From contig OZ038422.1 of NCBI GenBank assembly GCA_964036155.1, forward strand, positions 16,329,201 to 16,393,200: 64,000 nucleotides of DNA, read 5' to 3'. The DNA is from Diploscapter coronatus. Lineage: Eukaryota; Nematoda; Chromadorea; Rhabditida; Rhabditidae. The translations under genes and the position numbers were made by a program. The notes under the pieces were generated by a model, which was not told the DNA's origin, ran no database searches, and was given only the letters and a program-made list of their open reading frames with translations. Shown here in pieces: positions 50,673 through 63,627 of this stretch (position 1 is its first letter; each line of letters begins with the position of its first letter).

Positions 50673-53600
50673 CTAATTGAATCCACAATTTTTCATATTG
50701 CAAATGGTAAAATCATCCTTTGAGAGTTTCAGTGGCTTGACTAGACGAAGTTTGACTGTTTTCGTCGAAGTAGTCATCGTGAAAGAATTGTCAGACAGCC
50801 AGCCAAGATAGGGAATTCCGATATCGATCCAAGTGAAGGGAGATAGACCAGTGGAGGATAGTTTGATGATGTAGCTCAATCCATCTGATGACCCTTCCAC
50901 ACTTTCGATTGCGACATTTCCTAATCGTCCGAGGTCTACCTGGAAAAATAGTGCGATAATTAGATCTGATAGTTCGATATTGCTACCTCGTAGAATTTGT
51001 CCGGATAAAGATAATTGCGTTGAGTGAGACGTCTGCCTTGTTCATCTTCAACGTAGGCTTCAAATAGATAGTCACTCTTTTTGTCATTCAGTGCAAATGA
51101 AAATCTTCAAAGATTTTTGCTTATTTTGATACGACTGAACTTCACTCCTTACCTTTCAAAGTAAAATGTCTTCGCTGATAGAGCGGGAATGTCAACAAAT
51201 TGAATGATGGATGATAGTGGATCGAATCCTTTGTTCCATGCGTATAGATTCACAACCAATTTGGCACCTTTAGTCTCATTAACCTCATCGTTGACTATCG
51301 TCACACCCAAATTGTGTTCCCTTGCAAACTGAAATAAAAGGCAAATTGTAAATGACTGAGTACTTTATTGTAGTTGGCGAAGTTATTTTTGACAAAATAC
51401 TCCTTCTCGAAGGGAATGAGAATCCATCGTTTGACAAAAAATCATTCCGTCTTTGCATACACATGCCATCATTGTCTCTCCGTCTTCTACAAACTATTGA
51501 AATAGAAAAAAAACGTTTAAATTGGAGCGTCTCATATAAACTGACCAGAGCAACAATGAGTTGATCGAAGAATCGTCTGGCTTCGTAGTGAGTAGCTTTC
51601 CACTTCAATTCGAAGTCGATTGACGATGGAGTGGGTGCAGCCCAGACATCGTTCAGCTGCCAATACATTGCACACATCGTGTTCCCTTCTCCAACTTCAT
51701 TTGTTTGATTGCGAAATCTGAAGTAAGAATTCATCTGAAGAATGCATCATTTTGGGGTGTATGTCATTGCGCACAAAAAAAATTTGTGCGCAATGACCGT
51801 TCCCCTCATTTTGCAAACCTTCTGTAATGTTCAGTCTGAACCTTGAGAGTAATGGCATGATTAATCTGCGAGAGATATGAAAAACGATTGAGAAACTCGG
51901 TACTATTTATCGCTGTACACTTAGTGATGTTTTCACGAGTGTAGTTGGCGCATGATGAGGGAATCTGAAATGGAATAAGATGATACTATTCGAGAAGAAA
52001 ACTATATACCGGAAGATGAGAGAAGATCAGAGCTAGATTACTTATTGTCTGTCCAGTGCCATGCTGCCTATTCTCAAACGTTGGCGACATATATGAATAA
52101 TCCTTCTCATCTATCCATTTCAGCATCGTAAAGCTGAAATGATACTCTGGGCATATTATACGTTTTTTCTTCTCTTTAAGAATAGTTGCTTCAGTTAGGC
52201 TAACAATGGAGGCATTTGACCTCGGGCCCGGCTTTTTGAATGAGAGCAAGTGTAACCTACCAAATCAGCAATGTCGGTTTGGTAAGTTCCAATTACTTCC
52301 ATTCAAAAAGCCGGACCGGTAGTCAAATTTTTCGCTTGTAAATAAAGCGTGATAGAAATACTACACTAGCACGCAAACGAAAGTACGTAGAGTGAGAAGA
52401 AGATTTGTCGCTGAAGAATCAATGAGAAAGGCTTTATGGAAGAATGATAACTAATCTGCCCGTCTTTCTGCTTACTTTCCTTAATTTGTTAATAACATCT
52501 TTAACGAATCCCTCATCTGTCTAACTTCAACCATACTTCAATGGCAGACTTTGAACCCCATATTCCGTGGCGCATCTAGGTGTCAGATAAGTTGAATCTT
52601 GCCATAGGTTGAGCTGATCGTTGTAGAAGTGAATATCGCCAAATCTGGTATCTCCAGGATTTTGTGCGATTCCACCCTCTCTGAAAGGAAGAATAGTTTT
52701 TATTTATTTATTTTCAATATCTGTAAATTTAAAACTTTATTAGAGAAATCTTTTTATGAATTCTCGAAATGTCGAAATTTGTAAATTGTCATCATTTCGT
52801 ACGATTTGAATTGTCATCATGTTTGTACTCAATCTCTCTTTTTTTGCAGTGGCTATTTAGGGCGTGGTGGTTGTTCAATGTTGCAGTAGTAACCTCGATC
52901 TGTCTACTACTAATCTATAGTCGGTTTGCCAAAGTTATATTTCAAATCGAGATATTTTACATTCATATTTAGCCATATCATTGAACATTTTGGCAGGATG
53001 CATGCAATTTTAGTATTTTTTCTTCTGAAACTTGATCCTGTTGTAGAATTTACAAGTTCTATATTTAGTTTCTTGAGACGAACTTTTCAACATCGGAATC
53101 AATGAATTCTACCGGTTTGGACTTTGAGACCCGGCATTTTCTCAATAAGGCTCATGGTTTGAATATGAATTTCAATCAAGACGATCTTAATTGTCACAGG
53201 AATTCTAATGACAATCGCTTGGCTATTTTTCGTACCGACTGCCTATCTATTTATTCGAGTCTTACGTACTGAAAAGTTTGGACAGAGGAAAATTCTCGAA
53301 TCTCCACTCTGGTTTCAAGTAGGTGAAATGTCGAATTTCGGAGTTTGGAGATTCTTCTCTAGGTTCACCGTGCATTGACAGTTTTGTCCATAGTCTGCGT
53401 GGCGATTTCGCTACTCTGTATAGCCATTTCATCGGGTTGGAGATGGCGAGGGCCAGGTTGGTGAAAAAAAAGATGGAAATTTTTCATGCCTTTATATTAG
53501 GTTCATCAGCTAGTTTCTGGACCCAATCGCATACGCTGCTAGGAGTAACTTCGTCGGTGCTTTGTTTCATCCAGGGACTCGTATCATTGATGAGGTGAAA

Positions 53601-56600
53601 TGGAATTCTTCTGCACATTATGGTGAGAATTCTTCAGATGTAATCCAGAACATCGCTTGAGATCATTGTTCAATTTGGTCCATCGAATAATTGGAATTTC
53701 GAGCTTTCTGCTAGCAGGTATTGGATGAATTTGAGGCCAAACATGAGCAAATTCTTTTCTGGGGATGGGAACGATCCAAAATCTTGAGGTTGGAACAGGA
53801 GAATCTAGAACGGGCTAGAAATTGGCATTTCTAGACGGAAATTTTTTTTTCTTGAAAAATTAAAAAATGGAACGGGTCGGAGATGGGGATGAGTAAATCT
53901 TACTCATTTCTGTTTGGGATTCGATTAGATGATCGATTGAATTAATTGCAGTCGCAACAGTTCTTACAGCAGCCATTCACTTCAGAAGAATTTGGAGTTG
54001 GCCGACGATCGAGTTTATTCTATCTCTAGCTCCCGTTATTATCTGCCTCATTTTCAATATCCTCTATCCTCGACATAAAATAAGTGCTAGAACCAGCAAA
54101 TCAGTAGAGAAGGTTGGCAATTCAATTATTATTCAAATTTTCAATGTTAATTCTAGCACGGATCGTATGAATCATTACGAACTGATTCAAATGGTAATCC
54201 TAAGGAAACTCGATTTACAAAAATTGTGAGTCCCTTATCGAAACCGTAATTACTTAGAGGCATTAATTGTAGCTTCGACAGAAACGTGTGCATTTTGTCT
54301 TCTCTTCAGTTGGGTTTCTTGCCGTTGGATCTCTAATACTAACTGTTTTTGTTGCCAATGGCTATAAGAAATGATATGCCTTTTTTTAAAGAAAATAAGA
54401 ATAAACTTTCGTATGCGACTTACGTTACTGTTTCAATTCCATTACTTGGACTTGAAAGAAGAAATGGATGCGAAGAATCGAGAAGTTTCTTCACAATCGG
54501 AGAAATTACGTTGACGTACAGGGCTACATAATCGGATACTTGTTGCTTTTCTGAATTTTGTTTCTGCTAAAATTTTATCAGCATCAGACGAGAGAGGTAT
54601 TTCATTTCCCCAAGCCTTTCATTCCCGGTCATTTGAATATTTTTCGTTTCTATATTCAGAAATTTCAAAAATATCATTTTTATCCAGCCCTGATCATCAT
54701 TAATTCATTTCATTTACCAGTGTAGTTGTCTGCTTTGTACCAATATTTTCTTATGGCAAGTTCATTCTCGTTGTTGGCATTGAAAATCAGAATCGAAGTA
54801 TGTTTTCGAAGTCTCCAGATCTGAATGATAAAAATCAAATCTTTCATTTGGAATAGATGAGCGTGAATGAATTTTCGAATTTGCGAAAAAGGGAATGAAA
54901 ATCATCTTCTAAAATTTGGAAACGGAGACAAAATAAATCTCTCAAACATGTACGATAACGAATTTTCGAAAGTCACAAAGAATTTCGTTTTTTTCTGATT
55001 GAAAATTTCTTCGACTACCTGTTGTCGGACTTCGGTTTTTACATTTTCGATGAATTCATCATCCATCGGATATAAAGTGCATGAGAACATCAGATCCTGG
55101 AATTCAGTTGAGGAACTTGTCTACAAATCGAATCATTCTGACCTGCCAAATGAGAATGCCCTTTTCAGCTGCATAATCGTAGAATTCTTCGGATTCATAC
55201 ACTCCTACTCCGCAGATTCTCAACGTATTCATTCATGAAAAGGCATTTTTATTCGAAGATCTTCATAGTTTGTTACCAGCTTCTGCTGTTGAGTCGAGCA
55301 AAAATCTCATTCTATCGGTTTGATTCGTATCATACGGAAACATGGAAATTGGTACCCAATTTGAGCCTGAAGTATCGAACAGTCTTTAAATTATTTTGGG
55401 AAATTTACCCTTTAAGAATATGGGAATTTCATTGATCTTGAAATAAAAATTTCTTCCAATGCTGGCATTTTTCGGATTGACGAAATCTTGAACTAGTTCG
55501 ACTGTTTTGAACCCTATCTTCTTGGTTATTTCTACAACTTGGTTTATTTTATCATTCTGAAAAAATAACGTTTTACCGTTTCCATTAGGCATGGAGACTT
55601 TGACGTTGTACAACATCTGCTTCCCGTACTTATTCGGCCACCATCGTTGAATTTTGCTGTCTGGTACTTGAAGTTTCATTTTATGAATCATCACTTGCGA
55701 TCCTTCTCGGATTTTTCGAACGAATTTCTAAAACATCTTTGATTGGGAATACATAAGCAGGTTTCTTCAGAATTGGGAATTTGAAAAAGTTCAGAATCGA
55801 AGTCAGAATTGAAATTTGTCGTTACTCCGTCATCGAATTGACCTGTGTACAAATTTTCGTAAATAAATTCGAGCTATACTTCGCGAGGTTTCCTTGTGAA
55901 TCGGAATTCCGAAAACTCTGTGCGTATGTCATTCTACGCGTCGTATTACAGGAATGACCAATAAATATTTTAAAGAGTCGTCTTCGGAATTCTTTATTTT
56001 TATTTTTCGAATTTTAAGAATCATATTGTCGTTTTTGCCTGATCACGCACCTGTTTGGCATTTAGTTCTTCAATGTTCACTACCCATTTTACTTCACCAT
56101 TTTTATTCGTGTGTAGCAGCATGATTTCCAAATTTACAGTCCAAATTCCTAGATTTGACTTTCATAGAATAATGCTGTAATATTTCCCACATACCTTTCT
56201 CGAGTCGTGTCGTCCATGAAAAATCTTTCAGATAGACTGATTCGAAAACTGCGATTTGAGTCGGATGCGATATCCCAACTGTAGGAAAATTTGGCGCCCA
56301 GTCCCAAGAAAATGAGTATTCGGCTTTTCTAGAATGAAATTATTTTATTGAACATTGAAATTGGAAGAAGTGACGAATGACAAGAACCTTCAAAAGACGA
56401 TGAGTTTTTATCATTTTCGGAGTAACTTTTTCCTCGCAAAATCGAAATTTGATTTTCATTTGAAGAAAAATCTTGACATCGAAATTTTGGAATTTTATCT
56501 TTCATTCACGAAATCGAAACAATTTCGAAAAAAAATATTGCAAGAAATATTTGAAGTATGATGAAATTACAACGAAGCACTATTTTTCAAATTGGAAACA

Positions 56601-57387
56601 GATCAACCTGATGAAGTTATGGTAGCATTCACCGTGTTGAGCATCAACTGGACAAATTGGTGGGACTTCATGACCGGAAGCCTTCTATGAAATGAAGGAA
56701 AACTCATTTAGGAAAACTAATCCACTTACCTCATATGCTTTAGCTTTTCGATATGCATACTTGACTGGGCTGATGAATTTTATTCGAATGGTATTATCGT
56801 TCTTCAAAACCTTCGTAATGTCGGAATATTGGTATACGAATTGATTTGCACTGTTAGCAACGAGTTTATCATTCAAAAATACGGATGCAACAGTATCCAA
56901 TCCGTTGATGAAAAGGAAGGCTGATGACTTCTGAAATTCTACATAGATTTGATTTTTCCGCAGGGGAGTGAACAAAATTCGTTTTTTTTTCTGGAACAGA
57001 AACGAACGAGGACGGAAAATTATCAAAATCTGGACAGGCTAAGGACGGAAAAAAGTTACTTCAAGTAGTTTTGGATCGAATTCGAATTGTTTTGTGTAGG
57101 TCCAGTCATCACGAGCCACCCAGTTTGTAAATCGATGATTGTCTCCATATAGAGGTTTGTCGATGACATTGTTATTGAAAAGATCCGTATAAATATCGCC
57201 TGGTACTCGGCCTAAAATAGTTGCTGCAATTAGGATCTTTTGCTATTTTACCAATTCCACTTATCGATTTATTTCGAGAAATGAATTTCCACTCTCCACT
57301 CAGATCTATCACTCTACTTGTTTCAGCTTCACAGAGAATGACGACAAATAATGCACAGAGTGAAGATACTTTAGAAATGTTTAGCAT
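50673..57387 (-). CDS. Beta-mannosidase (glycoside hydrolase family 2), lysosomal
   Basis: Nineteen exons join in phase to about 917 residues (human enzyme 879). Exon 1 (57252-57387) has a signal peptide. The enzyme removes terminal beta-mannose from N-glycan cores in lysosomes. Family marks in order: Phe-Ser-Trp-Asp-Trp (56.3 kb), Arg-Trp-Trp-Pro, Gly-Ser-Asn-Trp-Val-Pro (55.36 kb), Asn-Asn-Glu-Asn-Glu with the acid/base Glu (54.78 kb), Ser-Ser-Pro-Ser-Asn-Gly (54.45 kb), Glu-Tyr-Gly with the nucleophile Glu (52.55 kb), and Tyr-Trp-Gln-Leu-Asn-Asp-Val-Trp (51.65 kb). Both catalytic Glu are present. Oddities: the usual Trp-Gly-Gly-Gly-Ile-Tyr-Glu reads Cys-Gly-Val-Gly-Val-Tyr-Glu, and the intron 55235-55276 appears to end in AT. 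The intron 52681-54423 carries an antisense gene. Confidence 0.9.
51763..51797. repeat. Perfect palindrome in a beta-mannosidase intron
   Basis: GTCATTGCGCACAAA and TTTGTGCGCAATGAC are exact inverted 15-mers with a 5-nt A loop. Possible end-to-end relic of a transposon or a strong hairpin. Confidence 0.85.
52214..52328. mobile_element. MITE-like element in a beta-mannosidase intron
   Basis: Ends of 29 bp (ATTTGACC...GGCTTTTTGAATG and its inverse at 52,300-52,328) match at about 25 positions. An inner pair CTACCAAA and TTTGGTA also inverts. Length 115 bp, non-coding. Confidence 0.75.
53102..54374 (+). CDS. Cytochrome b561 family membrane oxidoreductase (FRRS1-like core)
   Basis: Eight exons (53102-53156, 53200-53318, 53363-53456, 53501-53594, 53638-53717, 53952-54112, 54157-54225, 54273-54374) join in phase to 257 residues. 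Six hydrophobic helices follow the b561 plan. Likely haem-ligand histidines sit in Lys-Ala-His-Gly-Ile-Leu-Met, Gln-Val-His-Arg, Gln-Ser-His-Thr-Leu-Leu-Gly and Val-His-Arg-Ile-Ile-Gly. Such proteins pass electrons from ascorbate across membranes, often to reduce ferric iron. The closest pattern is ferric-chelate reductase 1 and relatives, which normally carry Reeler and DOMON domains before the core. Only about 420 bp lie upstream within the host intron and I see no DOMON there, so this is either a core-only protein or an N-terminally shortened one. The ATG at 53102 is the first in frame. Confidence 0.8.
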
Positions 57388-57712
57388 AATTCATCTGTAA
57401 AAGATATAGTGCATCGATCGAATGAGTTGTGATTGATTGCAAACTGCACTGAGGAAAAATGTTTGAAAATAAACACTAGAATAGCTTCGGCTGGTCATTG
57501 ATTCTCTCAATCATAATATTTTCCGCAAGAGAATAAATGATGATGCACAAACAATGCAAAAATTTCAATATCATCCCTAGGTAAAAATATTTATTGAAAT
57601 CGGAATTGAACATTATGCAAATAATAATTTGAACCAATGAAATAAAATAATTCTGCAAATAAATTAAGGATAAATACATGGACCAAGAAATGATGATGAT
57701 TATGAGCACAAT

Positions 57713-60700
57713 TTATGTAATTTTGTCCCAGTCGAATTCATTGTCAGAATCGTCCTGAAATGAAATTTCCGATGTATAAAAATTAATTATATTTTTGTAC
57801 CTTGACCGGTGGCAGCGGAACATCATCTGGAAGGCCAAATTGGTTTCTGAGCGATGTATTCAACTCTGTCAGAGATATTTCCCTCGATATCTCTGAAAGA
57901 AATGCCGATGAAGTTGAATAACAATTTAGTCTGTGATACTACTGTTTTTTAATCAAATGCATTTATCCAAACCCTATTCTGAGGTATATAAATTCATATC
58001 TAGACTGCATTGCCTTATGTTCATTCATGTTATCGCCTCAAGAAAGCCTTGAATTGGCCATATTCTTTTTTTCGAGAAATTCTCAAAGAATTATGAACAT
58101 GAAATTTGTTAAAATTCAAATCAAACTTTATCGCGACAAATTCCGGTATAGGTAGATTTGTAACACAGGTTAGAAAATTTTAAAGTGGACTGAGAAGATT
58201 TGTAACATACATCATACTATTTTTCAGTGGGTTATAAATCTTCTCATTTGTGTTACAAATCTACCTGCATCAGAGAATTTATACATATAATGTAAATAAG
58301 AATACGATTGATTCCAAGACTTATCAGTTATTGTATTTACTTACCTCTCCGAACAGTTTTTTCGACAACACGGGGTGTCGATGCTTCGGATTCCTGCTGT
58401 TCACCCATGTCACCAGTTAGTACAAAATCTAAAAATTAGCTTATTATTTATTCATGATCCTCTATCTTTGTAGCTTTTTAAAGTGACGTTTGAACTAAAT
58501 AGGCTACAGATCAAGAGAATTACAAGATTTGTAAAAATGTGTTTAGGAATGTAGGCTCAAGTGACATAAGGATAAATTTTGTACCAAAATGATCAGCTCG
58601 TTGAGCAGCACATTTTCGTAGCAGATTTCTCTATTTGGCCCTATCCCTATCCATTTTCAATTTCCTTGCCTTATAATATATTCAATTTTATAGCCATACG
58701 ACCCTTTATAAAATTCATCTTTTCTTGCTAACCTACGAATCTGTTCATGTCCAAATGTGACAACTCTTCATCATTTCTGTAATCCATGCCGACATTTTCC
58801 AGACTCACTTTGAGCCAATCAATTTGTGCTTCCTGCAAAAATTCACTTATGTTTCAACATTTATAATGAATTCTATGACCTGTAATCTCCTATCACGAGC
58901 CTCATTTTTGAGGAATATTCTGTCATAAATGCATTTGAATGAGGCAGACAAATCGTGTGATGCGAAAAGGGCCAGATTCTCGAGATCTTCTCCCATTGGC
59001 TGAAATTATAAATGATTTATTCAGAGTTTAAATCTAGTGATTACATCAGATGACGTGTTTTTTCTATGAAATGTGTTTTGATTGAATTTATCTGTTGCTG
59101 ATTTGTGGTAAAAGTATGATAGATTTCTAACATTATATCAGTAAATAATTTAATTCAACATATCAATGATCAAAGTCTTCAGGCCAATAAGCTAAATCTT
59201 CGATGTGTAGTGTTATTAAAATTGAACATTGCGATTATAACTTTATCAGTTTGTATACAAACTCAGCAATGACTGATTCGTGGCTAATCAGATATGATTA
59301 TTGATAGTACTTCGCTTCATTGATAATATCTTCAGTGTTATGGGTGATGTTAAATTTTGATTCTAGCGCGCTTTAGTAAATTCTGTTTCGATACCGATTT
59401 TTAAAAGCTTTTGGATGCTCAGCCTGATGATTATGATCACGCGAAGTCGAAGTTATAATTTCGAAATTTTAATTTTCGAAAGTCGAAATCTAGAAACACA
59501 ATTAAAAATTATCCTTCTGAAGCCGAAGCAGGACTGTTCGGAATTTCGATTTCGACACCGAGGTTTGGAGCATTTTGATTCCGATTCTGACTCCGCCGAA
59601 TCTTTCAAAATTAAAACTCAGAGCAGCCCTGAGTTGAGACTTAAATAATTTTGCCTTCTTGAAAAGCCTAAGTTTCGCGTATTTCAAAGTCGAAACCTCG
59701 CTGCCACGATTTCTATTTAAAAATGTTTGAGCGTTAATTCCGATTTCTACTTTCCGATATATCATCGTGTTAAATCTGTCCAATATAATAAAATCAATAG
59801 ACGATGCCTTTCAAATTCTTCGGTCTTTCAACGAAAACCAGTCAACAATCGTCCGATCAAAATTTAAGCTTCTCTCCGTAGACTGAACTTCAGTGCATGA
59901 TACTGCCGATAAATTCTAGCCAAATCAGACTAACAGACATCAGGATTTGCATAAATCGAGGGAAATTATCAAACTCGACGAAGATATTTGCCTGTCAGAC
60001 AGTATTAAAAGACCGAAATGGCGGAATTAAAGTCCGAAACTCTAATCGTCAAATTGATCATTCATTTTAAAAAATTTTCACTAACACGCGTGTTGTTATT
60101 TAAACTGCTCTCAATGTTCTTCTTTTATAGATAATCAGCCAAGCGATAGTCATTTCTATATTCGATTGCAGATTGGTTTATTTTTTACGGTGTGAGAATT
60201 CATCTGTTGCAGTTTCCGAAGGTATTTCATGTTTATTTTGTAAGGTTAAATTTGTCGGTATGTACAAAAGGATAATTTCAAACAATAATGAGCACAATTT
60301 TGCTCGAGCAACTTTCGCATCTTGTCGATAACCAGGGAGGATGTCACGAATTTACTTGTCCTCGTTCCCGGCCCGTTTAGATTTTTAGTAATTTTTCGTC
60401 TCCGTTCAAAATTCGTAAATTCCCACCCGTTCCCGTTTCAAATTTAGGAAACTCTACCCGTTTCCGTCCCAGAAAATTGAATTCGTGACATGCCTGTCGC
60501 TAACTTTTGACATTTATTTGTAGTTGATGATAAATAATTTTCTGCAGGAAAATTAGCACAAATCACTAGACAATTTTACGCCTTTACGTATTTCTTCCAC
60601 AGAAAATTATTTATAAAAATCAAGTTATGGAATATTTATTGAAAACATGACATAATTTATATTTTAAAAGTGCATGAGATGTCTGCCAGCAATAAGCTGC

Positions 60701-63627
60701 GTGTTCCGTTTGGCGAGTATATTGAGGATCCATTCAATACATATGGTATATGACATTGTTTGAGTTTTTGGCATTATTGATGCCCAACAAGTGATATAAT
60801 CCATTCGAGATATGCGCATTATGTGCACCGTGTGATAGTGATATATGATAATTTATGGGCGGTTATTTAGTCGTCAAAGTTAAAGAAAAACGGAGGCGTA
60901 GGTGATCTCATTGCAGTTGCAATGAAATTCGCAAGCTAGAATTTAGGTTCTTATTATTTTCATGTACTTTTATTATATTAAAAAATGTTTTTCAACATAG
61001 CCGATAATTTTATATTTCGCGATTTCGTCTCTTGAAATTGATCTTTACCAAATGATTTGCGTTAAATTCATCATGTTTTTCTTTCAAATCGTTCGTTTGT
61101 CATTTTCGTATTCTCATTATTTTTTTTGAATAGATAGATACAGAATTGCTTTTTATATGCTATTCTTTTAGAAAATGATTAACGATTTTTTTTTTAAATT
61201 CACTTGAACTTTAACGCAAATTATTCTATACAGCCTTGCTTGAAATATTCCTGTGACATGGTTAGGCCGTTTTTCTCTACAATATCCTGCCTAATGTAAG
61301 GTCGCGAAAATGTTACATTGCGAAGTTTGAAAAATTCAATTCATCTTCTATCCTAATTTTAAAAGGACTATTCTTACCTCAGAAGGGTCACTCAATGGTT
61401 GTTGTTGTTGCTGCTGCTGCTGCTGATACTGTTCTTGATAAACCAATTGATCAGGAGGTACAGCCAATGCATCTGTTTGTGATGCCAAAGTTGGCATTTC
61501 TGGTAGCATCGCAGATGATCTAGCGGGCATTGGTAATTCAGATGCGACGGGCACATAGCCTTGATTCGGTTGTTGTGGCTGTTGGTAGAAGTGACTTGGC
61601 GATGGCTCACAAGATGAGCTATATTGAGAGTGAGATCCTGTAATAGCTGCAATTAAAATTTCACAATATCTGACTTTCGTTTAGCTCTTTTGGCCTTAGT
61701 AAATAAGATGAATTATTCAGGAATGAAAGAACACATTGATTACGTTTTATCACGCAACGTAAATTAACGATTCTTACCTGAATGAGTGGAAGGAACTGAT
61801 TGCATTGAGTGTGGAGGCGAATAATATGGGTTCGTTTCGTCAGTGTACTACAATGAATTGATGAATGCTTTTGAAGAGCAAAGTAAATAGCCTACCGGTC
61901 CTTGGAGAGGTGGAATTGCCACATTCAAAGGTCTGCTGCTATCGGCAGAAGGTGGACGACCTAAAAGACTATTTTATTCTTTTTCCTTTTGATGCATTGC
62001 ACTGTGATCGTTTGATTACTTGACAAAATAAAAGTTGCGCATCATTTCGACGAGCAATAATGAGGTGATGTTTATTGCACACTTACACATTATCTTACAG
62101 AGTTTCTGTCCTTCTATTGAAAGTTCATTGAAGTAATACGTAAGTGTGTCAATGAATGTTTATTATTTTGGCGTGAAATTAACCAACTGTTTTCCATTTT
62201 CATAAAATAACCGAATGAACTCTTATATTGCCAAAATATGCTAATTAGATTTGCAAAAAAAAACTTACTCTTTTGATAGATCCTCTGAAGAGCAGGATTA
62301 ATTCTGGGAGGCGATCCTTCGATGGTTCGAGGTCTCTTTTCGGGCGCTGGAATAACAATCCAGAGCGAACCCTTTTCACCTTCCTTCTTGTCGAGTCTCT
62401 TGAACTGTTTGTTCAAGGACAAATTGTGACGAATCGAGTTCTAAACAAAGATTTTTGCATGATATTTGTGGAAAAATCCTACCTTCCAACTAGCATTTCG
62501 GTTTTCTCTGTAGTAGGAGAAGTTCTCAGCGATGTATGTGTAAATTCCATTGAGAGTGCATTTTCCTTCGGGCGCGTTCGAGATGGCCAGTTTGATTAGT
62601 TCAGAATACGAGAAAGGAGGCTTTTCATCATCTCTGTGTCTCGTAGTTGATTTGGATGACGATGGCTGTGCAGGTTGAGTTTGTAGTTGTCCTTCAACCC
62701 CTTCCTGTTGCTGTTCCTTCAATGTTGTCATATAAAACTTTTTCATGGATATTCATAAGTGAATGAACTTTAACTCCAACATCGAAATGATTAAATTTGA
62801 CATTTTGATTTCCACTAAAAGATTCAATGTTTCGAAGATTTTGCCAACTGTTTGTATTAACCAGAAGAAACTAGTAAGATCGGAATCTTGAATATGCTTA
62901 AGGTTAAACAATGCAAAATAGATAGGTATGGTGCAGGATTCCATAAAATCGATACAGAAATGCGCAACTTGATTTGCTGATAATTAATTTTGGGATCAAA
63001 ATTATCCTAGCCAGAGCTTACTATATTCGCTTCATATTTATTATTCCTCCATTTTTTTAAACTTGTTGACCTTCGACTTATTCAACAAATTAGTAAGAAC
63101 AAATTTTTTAAGGTCATTTTTAGTACAAAAATTCATCCATCTTCGACTATAGTTTATTATTTTGGCGGCAAAATTCAATTTTCCACCCATTTTGGTCATT
63201 TTAGAGGTCAATTAGAATTTTTCTCTAATTTTCAATTTTAACTTCTATTTGATTTTAAGGAATTTTTACTCGTCGCATGACTTCAATTTCGACTCCAAAA
63301 TTTTCGTTTCGACACCGAAAAAAATAAAATCAAAACTTTGTGCACTCTCGATGAGAATTTCCCATAGATTTTTGCTGTCTGAAAGGAATTAACTCACCGG
63401 CTGAGTTCCTCCTTTAGCAATGAGCCAATTGAGTTGACATAGAGAAGAATTGAGCTCATTCATGTGTGGCTGGGCCTGTTCGGCCTCGTTGCTCGTGTAG
63501 TTGTAGGGGTAGTTGGCGTCCTGATTGCAGTCAATGGCTGTCTGTTCGAAGTAGTTGCTGATGTCGTCCGAAGTGAGGGGGAAGTAGAGAGGGTAATAAT
63601 CGATTTGGGACGAAATCGTGACTGCTT
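57713..63627 (-). CDS. Forkhead transcription factor, FOXJ2/FOXJ3 type (5' end open)
   Basis: Eleven exons join in phase to about 479 residues: 63398-63627, 62483-62716, 62269-62440, 61896-61960, 61778-61847, 61378-61646, 58880-58999, 58737-58832, 58345-58396, 57801-57892, 57713-57754. The N-terminus has a Leu-Asn-Ser-Ser-Leu-X3-Asn-Trp-Leu motif like the FOXJ2/3 start. The forkhead domain spans 62.65-62.3 kb, including [12 protein letters not shown]. A Gln run lies at 61,402-61,434. The last exons carry the FOXJ2/3 marks Asp-Leu-Ser-Ala-Ser-Phe-Lys (58.95 kb) and a final Phe-Asp-Trp-Asp-Lys (57.73 kb). This joins what looked like two genes across a 2.4-kb intron. The first exon starts in phase 1, so an upstream start exon is missing from the model. 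It is a nuclear DNA-binding regulator. Confidence 0.85.
58150..58266. mobile_element. MITE-like element in a FOXJ intron
   Basis: AGGTAGATTTGTAACACA at 58,150 and its exact inverse ending 58,266 form 18-bp perfect ends. A second inner pair (GAGAAGATTTGTAAC and GTTATAAATCTTCTC) nests inside. Length 117 bp, no coding. Confidence 0.85.
59000..61377. other. Long FOXJ intron with degraded repeats
   Basis: No gene seen. Around 59,330-59,760 there is a run of CGAAGTCGAAA-type words. Around 60,355-60,490 there are repeated CCCGTTCCCGT words; a related GGAACGGG/GGGATGGGGATG stretch lies at 53,755-53,905. Both look like decayed dispersed elements. Confidence 0.5.
61221..61286 (-). other. Possible alternative last exon of the FOXJ gene
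   Basis: After a TAGGCAG acceptor a 66-nt open frame runs to TAA 61221 in the phase left by the exon ending at 61378. Using it would give a shorter protein ending in Cys-Ile-Glu without the conserved C-terminus. It could be real alternative splicing or chance. Confidence 0.3.
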